Shown here: positions 23,738-29,571 of the stretch, in pieces
Numbering within the stretch: position 1 is the stretch's first letter
How the letters are laid out: every line of letters starts with the position of its first letter
Source of the DNA: FEN-1297 sp964498065
GTDB taxonomy: Bacteria; Bacteroidota; Ignavibacteria; Ignavibacteriales; Ignavibacteriaceae
Length of the DNA: 29,571 nucleotides
Reading direction: 5' to 3'
Assembly (NCBI GenBank): GCA_964498065.1
Contig: CAZCFZ010000046.1
Coordinates: forward strand, 1-29,571
Position numbers and translations under genes: made by a program
The notes under the pieces: model-generated
What the model was told of the DNA's origin: nothing
What the model saw: only the letters and a program-made list of their open reading frames with translations
Database searches by the model: none

Positions 23738-24466
23738 TTATCTTACCTGTTCCCATTCCTTAGAGATGGATTTGTTTTTAAAAAAGACTGAAATACCGTT
23801 CATCAGCCATGACCAAGAAACGCCGTTATAACCTATTTTTCTATATCGTCTCGGAGACTCGTAAATGCACATATCGCTGGAATACAAAATCTTTCCTATT
23901 TTTCTTATGCGCCTAAAAAGATCAAAATCCTCTCCTGCTGCAAGTGATTCGTTATATCCGCCGACTTCAAAGAAAACACTTTTCCTTATCACCTGGCACT
24001 CCCCTCTTCCCATGCCAATGCCAATACCGTTAAGCGACCGAAAATATGTATTATAAATAGAGTGGAATAATTTATCGGATAATTTTTCTTCATGCGGGAA
24101 GATCTTCACCTTGCACGTCATTGCCGAATATTTACTGTTTAAATATTTCTTATTCAAAAAATTAAAAAAAAGATCTACATCCTTAAAGAGTATATCGCCG
24201 TTTATAAAAATTAATATATCCCCGTTTGAATACTTAGCGCCGACGTTTCTTCCTTCTGCTATGTTTTGTTTGGTCTGCAATGAATGGACTTTTACCGTGT
24301 CTGAATGTTTAATCGCTATATCAACAGTATTATCGTGACTGCCGCCGTCGGATACTATAATTTCACAATCATATTTTTCCATTAGACTTCTTTCCTTTAA
24401 TTGCATCAGCAAGTTAGGAAGAAGTTTTTCCTCATTGAGAGTGGGAATAATAATACTGTACTTCAA
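23738..24466 (-). CDS. Family 2 glycosyltransferase
   Basis: A 242-residue GT-A fold glycosyltransferase with no membrane helix long enough for a processive synthase. It starts YSIIIPTLNEE; SDGGSHDNT (39-47) binds the nucleotide sugar, and GEDFDLFRR near 178-186 supplies the ED catalytic base (Glu179-Asp180). The metal-binding DxD position reads FINGD (87-91), so the first Asp is Asn89 and only Asp91 remains. The start is TTG at 24466, because an in-frame TAA directly precedes it; AGGA lies 8 nt upstream. It leads directly into the Wzi-like gene, which suggests assembly of a surface glycan or glycolipid. Sugar donor and acceptor are unknown. Confidence 0.9.
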   Translation of the reverse strand: MKYSIIIPTLNEEKLLPNLLMQLKERSLMEKYDCEIIVSDGGSHDNTVDIAIKHSDTVKVHSLQTKQNIAEGRNVGAKYSNGDILIFINGDILFKDVDLFFNFLNKKYLNSKYSAMTCKVKIFPHEEKLSDKLFHSIYNTYFRSLNGIGIGMGRGECQVIRKSVFFEVGGYNESLAAGEDFDLFRRIRKIGKILYSSDMCIYESPRRYRKIGYNGVSWSWLMNGISVFFKNKSISKEWEQVR

Positions 24467-24538
24467 TTAATTGATCCTAAATATCTATTTCCGATTTATT
24501 AAAAGAAAATTTCTAAAATTTTTAACAAAAACAAAATG

Positions 24539-26047
24539 TTAAGAATTACTTTCAGGCTTCATCTGAGGGAAAAACAAAACATCTCTAATTGAAGATTGAT
24601 TTGTAAGAAGCATTACCAGACGATCGATGCCTATTCCAATACCGGCAGTCGGCGGCATACCGTATTCCAGGGCCCTGATAAAATCTTCGTCAATTTGATG
24701 AGCTTCTTCATCACCTTCTTCAATCATTTTCTTTTGTCCTTCAAATCTTGTCTTCTGATCTATCGGGTCGTTTAGCTCGGAAAAGGCATTACAAATTTCC
24801 CTTCCGGCAACATAACCTTCAAATCTTTCAACAACTCCTTCTTTGCTGCGGTGTTTCTTAGCCAAAGGCGATAGTTCTATCGGATAATCCATAACGAAAG
24901 TCGGCTGAATTAATTCAGGCTGAACTGAAGCACTGAATATTTCATCAATAAGCTTGCCTTTTGTTTCAAGATGTTCAACACTTATATTAAGTTTCTTAGC
25001 AGCATTCTTTAATTCCGAAACCGAAGCAGTAAGCACATCAATATCTGTTTTTTCTTTTATTGCTTCAACCATAGGAACTCTTTGCCATTTTGCAGAAAAA
25101 TTAATTTTGTTTCCTTCATAAATAAAATCGAGAGTATTAAAAACTTTCATGCAAATATCATGAAACATCTTTTCTACAAAAAGCATCATCCACTCGTAGT
25201 CTTTATATGGAACATAAAGCTCCATCATTGTAAATTCGGGGTTATGTGCTCTGTCCATTCCTTCGTTTCTAAAGTCTTTTGAAATCTCGTAAACACCGTT
25301 AAAACCGCCGACAATTAATCTTTTCAAATATAATTCATCCGCAATTCTTAAATACAAAGTTGTATCCAGAGTGTTATGATGCGTTGTAAACGGTCTGGCT
25401 GCGGCACCTCCGTATAAAGGCTGCAGAATTGGTGTTTCAACTTCCAGGTAACCGTTTGAATCCAGATAATTCCTTAATGCAGAAATTATTTTACTCCTTT
25501 TTATAAAAACATCTTTAATCTCGGGATTAACAACAAGATCGACATACCTTTGCCTGTAGCGCAGTTCTTTATCGGCAAATTGATCATGGATCACTTTATT
25601 GCCGTGTTCATCAACGGTTTCTTTTGCAATAGGTAAAGGTCTTAAAGTTTTTGACAATAAAAGCATTGAGGTAACATGCAGTGAAATCTCACCTGTTTTT
25701 GTTTTAAAAACAAATCCTTCCACTCCGATAATATCACCGATATCCAGCAGTTTAAATGCATCGTAAGATTCTCCGATATCATCTTTCCGGAGATAAATTT
25801 GTATTCTGCCCTTCTCATCTTGAAGGTGAGCAAATGAAGCTTTTCCCATCCTTCTAATTGCCATTATTCGACCGGCAATCTTTACCGTTCTTTTTTCATC
25901 TTCCTTAAAATTATTTTTAATATCTGCCGAGTCTGAGTTTATTTCATAAGAATAAGCAAAAGGTTCGAAACCTTTTTTCTTAAGTTCTTCCAATTCTTCG
26001 TATCTTCTTTTAATCAGAACATTTATATCTTGAATATTATTATCCAC
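24539..26047 (-). CDS. lysS: Lysyl-tRNA synthetase, class II
   Basis: A 502-residue cytoplasmic enzyme that charges tRNA-Lys. The N-terminal OB-fold anticodon-binding domain (about 55-150, VKIAGRIMAIRRMGKASF) is followed by the class II catalytic domain: RYRQRYVDL near 165-173, motif 2 FRNEGMDRAHNPEFT near 263-277 and motif 3 GIGIGIDRLVMLLT near 475-488. The length is normal. The start is GTG at 26047, placed by the strong Shine-Dalgarno GGAGG at 26056-26052, only 4 nt away. It lies 11 nt after dacB and probably belongs to the same transcript. LysN-type pyrrolysine or EpmA enzymes are excluded by the OB domain. Confidence 0.97.
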   Translation of the reverse strand: MDNNIQDINVLIKRRYEELEELKKKGFEPFAYSYEINSDSADIKNNFKEDEKRTVKIAGRIMAIRRMGKASFAHLQDEKGRIQIYLRKDDIGESYDAFKLLDIGDIIGVEGFVFKTKTGEISLHVTSMLLLSKTLRPLPIAKETVDEHGNKVIHDQFADKELRYRQRYVDLVVNPEIKDVFIKRSKIISALRNYLDSNGYLEVETPILQPLYGGAAARPFTTHHNTLDTTLYLRIADELYLKRLIVGGFNGVYEISKDFRNEGMDRAHNPEFTMMELYVPYKDYEWMMLFVEKMFHDICMKVFNTLDFIYEGNKINFSAKWQRVPMVEAIKEKTDIDVLTASVSELKNAAKKLNISVEHLETKGKLIDEIFSASVQPELIQPTFVMDYPIELSPLAKKHRSKEGVVERFEGYVAGREICNAFSELNDPIDQKTRFEGQKKMIEEGDEEAHQIDEDFIRALEYGMPPTAGIGIGIDRLVMLLTNQSSIRDVLFFPQMKPESNS

Positions 26048-26058
26048 TAAACCTCCGT

Positions 26059-27561
26059 TTATTTTCTTTTAAAGTTTGCAAGACGCAAACATACTAAATC
26101 TTGAATATTTTCCGCCAGCTTAACCGGCACATTGAAATTATTACAAATAATTGAAAACGCAACCGGTTCATTATCACCTGTAAAAGCATATCCGGAAAGA
26201 CTTCTTACACCTTCCAAGAAACCGGTTTTTGCCCTAACATTACCCTGGGCTTTTGTATTTTGAAGTCTGTCGCCCAAACTTCCGTCAACACCTGCTATTG
26301 GTAATGAATTAAAAAAGGGAATAAAATATTTACTTTTAAACATATAACTTAAAACAGAAACAATTTGACGCGGAGTAACCAAATCCAGTCTCGAAAGTCC
26401 GCTGCCGTCCACAATATTCATACTTTCCGGATTTATTCCCATATCTTTAAATACATTATCTTCAGCTTTAATGCCTTTGGCAACACTTCCGTACCCGCCC
26501 GTTTCCAAACCGATTGTTTTTAAAAGCTGTTCTGCAAAAAGATTCTGGCTGTTTTTATTTATCACCTTAACGATTTCTTTCAACGGCGGAGAATATTGGG
26601 TAAATAACTTAGTCATTTTGGAATAATCCAATGTGGCAGCCATATCATTAATATCAATAGGATAACCGTCAATAACAATTCCTTTTTTTCTCAGAACATC
26701 TTTCAGTACAACCATTGCAAATTGAGTAGGATTATTTACAGTTACATAAGTTTTTACAGAATCCGAATCATCTCTGATTGTACCGAAAACAGTTATTACG
26801 TTTGTACCTGATTCTCTATATGCATTTATTGAAGTAGCCGAATCTTTTGGAACGGTTATAACTTTATTAAGAATTATAGTGTATTTAGTATCAGGCGTAA
26901 CCTCAATTTGCGGCTTATGATTCTTTTTATTTACAGTTACAACCAGATCAACGCAATTATCATTAAACGAAATAGCATCTGATGGAGCGGCAAACCATTC
27001 GCTGTCATAATCCCATCTCCACCCTGTACCCAGCCCTATATTATCAAATGCATTATCATCGCCTATTACATTTCCCGAAATTTCATCTATCCCTTTATTA
27101 AGAAGAGAATCGGCCCAATCATTATAAACTTTAAACATATCACCGCTGTAAAATCTTCCGGATATTGTCGGATCACCTCTGCCTTGTATTACCAGATCTC
27201 CTTTTAAAATATTTCCGTCAATAGTACCATTTAAAAATACATTTGTTTTAAATCGGTAATCACTTCCGAGAATAACGAGGCCGGCGGCAGTTGTAAATAA
27301 CTTTAAATTAGAAGCAGGCATAAAAAGCTTGTCTTCGTTCCTTTTATAAAAATATTCTCCCGTTTCTAAGGATTGTATTACCACTCCCCATTCCGCATTG
27401 CTGAAATTCGGATCGTTGAATATATCATCCATTTGAGACCAGAATTCAGTTATCGTATTGTAGGCATATTTAGCGGATGTATCTTTACTCAGCTCTTGTG
27501 ATAAAACGCTTGAACTGAGAAAAAATAAAAATATAGATATTAAAGAAATCTTAACCGCCAT
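26059..27561 (-). CDS. dacB: D-alanyl-D-alanine carboxypeptidase/endopeptidase (PBP4 type, S13)
   Basis: A 500-residue periplasmic penicillin-binding protein that trims or cleaves peptidoglycan crosslinks. The signal peptide MAVKISLISIFLFFLSSS begins at ATG 27561, which I prefer over an ATG 81 nt upstream: it puts the signal peptide first and overlaps the preceding stop by 11 nt. Active-site motifs are S84xxK87 (SNLK), SxN as SQN in NKNSQNLF, and KTG in RAKTGFLEG. The large insertion between the SxxK and SxN motifs characteristic of class C (PBP4/DacB) is present, including the GDPTISGRF segment. It sits between the pseudouridine synthase and lysS. Confidence 0.94.
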   Translation of the reverse strand: MAVKISLISIFLFFLSSSVLSQELSKDTSAKYAYNTITEFWSQMDDIFNDPNFSNAEWGVVIQSLETGEYFYKRNEDKLFMPASNLKLFTTAAGLVILGSDYRFKTNVFLNGTIDGNILKGDLVIQGRGDPTISGRFYSGDMFKVYNDWADSLLNKGIDEISGNVIGDDNAFDNIGLGTGWRWDYDSEWFAAPSDAISFNDNCVDLVVTVNKKNHKPQIEVTPDTKYTIILNKVITVPKDSATSINAYRESGTNVITVFGTIRDDSDSVKTYVTVNNPTQFAMVVLKDVLRKKGIVIDGYPIDINDMAATLDYSKMTKLFTQYSPPLKEIVKVINKNSQNLFAEQLLKTIGLETGGYGSVAKGIKAEDNVFKDMGINPESMNIVDGSGLSRLDLVTPRQIVSVLSYMFKSKYFIPFFNSLPIAGVDGSLGDRLQNTKAQGNVRAKTGFLEGVRSLSGYAFTGDNEPVAFSIICNNFNVPVKLAENIQDLVCLRLANFKRK

Positions 27562-28258
27562 ATAATTTAATAACTCCGAGTATTTCCTTAGGTGAAAGTG
27601 TTCTGTATGAACCAACGGGTATATCGGCTGAAATGCCGGCAAAACTTTTTCTGTTTAATGCAATTACTTTGTAACCAAGTAAACCGAACATATTTTTAAC
27701 AAAATGATTTCTGCCTTCAATTGCGGTAACGTTAACATTTTTTCGATTATTCTTTCGGGAAAACATTACCCTGATAAAATTTCCTTTCTGATTATTCAGA
27801 TAAATACCTTTAATCAGTTTCAATTTGTCTTCTTCCGTTAACTCTCTATCAAGTTTAACCTCATATTCTCTCGGTACTTTATTTTTAGGATGAGTTAACA
27901 AATTTGAAAATTCACCGTCATTTGTAAGTAATAAAACTCCCGTGGTATTATAATCAAGCCTTCCCACAGGATAGATTTTTTCTTTTGTCTTAATTAAATC
28001 AACAACTGTTTTCCTATTTTTTTCATCGTCGGTGGTTGTTACAACACCCCTAGGCTTGTTTAATAAATAATAAATATGTTTCTTTTGAAACAATTTCTCA
28101 CCATCTAAAGCAACAATGTCTTTCGACGGATCTATTTTGAAAGATAATTCGGATATAATTTTATCGTTGACTGAAATCCTTCCCTGGAGAATAAATTCTT
28201 CGGATTTCCTTCTTGAAGTAATCCCGCAATCCGAGATAAACTTATTTAATCTAACCAT
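27551..28258 (-). CDS. RsuA/RluB-family pseudouridine synthase
   Basis: A 235-residue enzyme that converts a specific rRNA uridine to pseudouridine. An S4 RNA-binding domain at the N-terminus (VRLNKFISDCGITSRR) is followed by the catalytic domain with Asp102 in GRLDYNTTGVLLL and the conserved KPRGVVTT motif near 68-75. I set the start at ATG 28258, where the S4 domain begins and the codon overlaps the scpB stop (ATGGTTAG); an upstream ATG would add 15 unusual residues and a longer overlap. RluB (23S) is the commonest partner of scpAB in gene order, but RsuA, RluE and RluF cannot be excluded from motifs alone. Confidence 0.93.
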   Translation of the reverse strand: MVRLNKFISDCGITSRRKSEEFILQGRISVNDKIISELSFKIDPSKDIVALDGEKLFQKKHIYYLLNKPRGVVTTTDDEKNRKTVVDLIKTKEKIYPVGRLDYNTTGVLLLTNDGEFSNLLTHPKNKVPREYEVKLDRELTEEDKLKLIKGIYLNNQKGNFIRVMFSRKNNRKNVNVTAIEGRNHFVKNMFGLLGYKVIALNRKSFAGISADIPVGSYRTLSPKEILGVIKLYGG

Positions 28259-28895
28259 CACTGTTTGGTTCTTCATTAGTTTCATTCTCAACGGATTCTT
28301 CAAGTAAGTTCATAAGGATTTTTTGTTTTTGCTCAATAAAATCCTCATCCTTCATAATTTCTTCAATTTCTCTCGGTTTAGGTAAATCGCTTAATTTGTT
28401 TAATCCGAAGTATTTTAAAAACTCCTCTGTAGTTCCGTATAAAAGCGGGCGTCCTATTGTTTCAGCTCTTCCGGTTATAGTTATCAGCAATTTATCCAGC
28501 AATGTACTTAATATATAATCCGAATTTACTCCCCTAATTGTTTCTATTTCCGGTTTTGTAATCGGTTGTTTGTAGGCAATTATAGCAAGTGTTTCCACAG
28601 CTGCCTGGCTTAATCTTCTTTTACTCTTTTCCGAAGAAAGATAACCGACATATTTTGCATATTCCGGTTTTGTTCCGAAGAGATATCCGCCGGAAATTTT
28701 TAATATACGAAACGAGATATCTTTCTCATCATACATTTTATTTAATTCCTCAACACACATTTCAATGTCATCGTTTGAAATCTGTATATCATCGCCGTCG
28801 ATTCCTTTTACGGCCCGAATAATATCTGCCGCAGAGAGAGATTCGTCCGAAGAAAATATTAATGATTCTATAATCGATTTATAAATACTATCCAT
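28251..28895 (-). CDS. scpB: Segregation and condensation protein B
   Basis: A 214-residue kleisin-associated protein of the SMC-ScpAB condensin complex, which compacts and helps segregate the chromosome. It consists of two winged-helix domains (about 1-85 and 90-170), with the typical second-domain stretch LSQAAVETLAIIAYKQPITKPEIE near 94-117 (key part TLAIIAYKQP) and GRPLLYGTTEEFLKYFGL near 146-163. The C-terminal tail is acidic, ending ENETNEEPNSDG. The start codon overlaps the scpA stop by 8 nt (ATGGATAG) and the end overlaps the pseudouridine synthase, giving a coupled three-gene chain. Confidence 0.96.
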   Translation of the reverse strand: MDSIYKSIIESLIFSSDESLSAADIIRAVKGIDGDDIQISNDDIEMCVEELNKMYDEKDISFRILKISGGYLFGTKPEYAKYVGYLSSEKSKRRLSQAAVETLAIIAYKQPITKPEIETIRGVNSDYILSTLLDKLLITITGRAETIGRPLLYGTTEEFLKYFGLNKLSDLPKPREIEEIMKDEDFIEQKQKILMNLLEESVENETNEEPNSDG

Positions 28896-29571
28896 TTTTT
28901 AATTTCATTAATAAAAAGTCGTTAAAATTAGGAGATTCTTTAATCCCTACCATTCCCATCTTAGTTAATTCAAGCAGTGCAACAAAAGTTATTACAATCC
29001 GTATTTTTTCGTTCATACCTTCTACAAGAGATAAAAAACTTAATTCTGCGGCCTTTTCCAATTTATCCATTATATAAGCAATTTGTTCATCGATTGTGAT
29101 ATTTGTTTTTTTTATTTCGTGAAAGACTTCCGGCTTTATGTTGTCAATTGCTTTTTTAAATGCCTTGGCTATATCAAAGATAGTAACATTTTTTAGCAGC
29201 ACTTCAAATTCGGGAGGAGATTCCTTTTCATCGGCAGAAAAATTTCCCCGATAATTTATCTTTCTCTGGTTGGATTCAAAGAATGATAATTCCTCGGACA
29301 TTTCCTTATAACGCTTATATTCCAGCAATGCCTGAATTAATTCTGCACGCGGATCAATCTCCTCTCCTTTTTCATCAACTTCACGCGGCAAAAGCATTCT
29401 AACTTTTATATGCATTAAGGTTGAGGCCATTAGAATGAAATCGCCGGCAACTTCGAGGTCAAGTAATTTTATCAAGTTAACATATTCTAAAAATTCTTTT
29501 GTAATTTTTGATATAGGGATATCATAAATATTTAATTCATCACGTTTAATGAAAAATAGGAGAAGATCCAG
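28888..29571 (-). CDS. scpA: Segregation and condensation protein A, 5' end cut by window edge
   Basis: The kleisin subunit that bridges SMC heads and binds ScpB. The open frame continues to the right edge: the first visible residues are LDLLLFFIKRDELNIYDIP, which match the conserved ScpA N-terminus shortly after the start methionine. About 227 residues are present, and only some 10-15 appear to be missing. The conserved DFILMASTLMHIKVRMLLP block follows. A TTG (Leu) at 29475 is internal and not the start. The C-terminal winged helix ends NDFLLMKLKNG. The stop overlaps scpB by 8 nt, so the two subunits are made together. Confidence 0.95.
   Translation of the reverse strand: MDLLLFFIKRDELNIYDIPISKITKEFLEYVNLIKLLDLEVAGDFILMASTLMHIKVRMLLPREVDEKGEEIDPRAELIQALLEYKRYKEMSEELSFFESNQRKINYRGNFSADEKESPPEFEVLLKNVTIFDIAKAFKKAIDNIKPEVFHEIKKTNITIDEQIAYIMDKLEKAAELSFLSLVEGMNEKIRIVITFVALLELTKMGMVGIKESPNFNDFLLMKLKNG

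Noticed and set aside
24494..24530. AT-only inverted repeat between lysS and the GT2 gene as terminator
   Set aside because: AAAATTT/AAATTTT has no GC pairs and is expected by chance in this AT-rich spacer.
27562..27642. Longer dacB with an upstream ATG
   Set aside because: The extra 27 residues precede a perfect signal peptide and would lie inside the pseudouridine synthase gene; the internal ATG at 27561 is the better start.
28259..28303. Longer pseudouridine synthase with an upstream ATG
   Set aside because: The added 15 residues come before the S4 domain and only translate the scpB tail in another frame.

Overview
The window is an AT-rich bacterial chromosome segment (roughly one third GC by eye), densely packed with housekeeping genes. 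Several features point to the Bacteroidota/Ignavibacteria (FCB) group. A secreted subtilase carries a C-terminal type IX secretion sorting domain of the YPNP type. YbeY has the GYDD form of its metal motif. A DUF2795 protein is present, and XerC/D is paired with a short hibernation factor. The genus cannot be fixed from sequence reading alone, and an Ignavibacteria-type organism is my best inference.

Layout, left to right. Positions 1-54 are the 3' part of tRNA-Pro(GGG), followed by a hairpin terminator. A plus-strand cluster runs from 262 to 8307: purF, a 1406-residue T9SS subtilase, a PgsA-type phosphatidyltransferase, ftsY, a small basic membrane protein and an unrecognised secreted protein. 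The first four overlap by 4-14 nt, so they probably form one transcript. From 8329 to the right edge every gene is on the minus strand.

Read in the direction of transcription, from the right edge, the minus-strand genes form these blocks: scpA-scpB-pseudouridine synthase-dacB-lysS (chromosome condensation, RNA modification, wall remodelling, tRNA charging); a GT2 glycosyltransferase with a Wzi-like outer-membrane protein; the C-terminal protease, a DUF3108 protein, a gamma-carbonic-anhydrase-like hexapeptide protein, an MBL-fold hydrolase and ybeY; DUF494/Smg-topA-xer-hpf-hprK; an M23 peptidase with a DUF2795 protein, closed by a clear terminator; holB; and a thiolase with a 3-hydroxyacyl-CoA dehydrogenase. 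Stop/start overlaps are common and imply extensive translational coupling.

There is one assembly gap, 100 N at 23371-23470, inside the Wzi-like gene. No gene-free stretch exceeds 300 bases; the longest is the purF leader. I found no CRISPR array, prophage, insertion sequence or obvious transferred island. I do not see a convincing new multi-gene system. The observations most worth a second look are a terminator sitting 5 nt upstream of holB, a delta-prime subunit without its zinc cysteines, a giant surface protease embedded between purF and pgsA-ftsY, the YbeY ligand change, and two small uncharacterised proteins.
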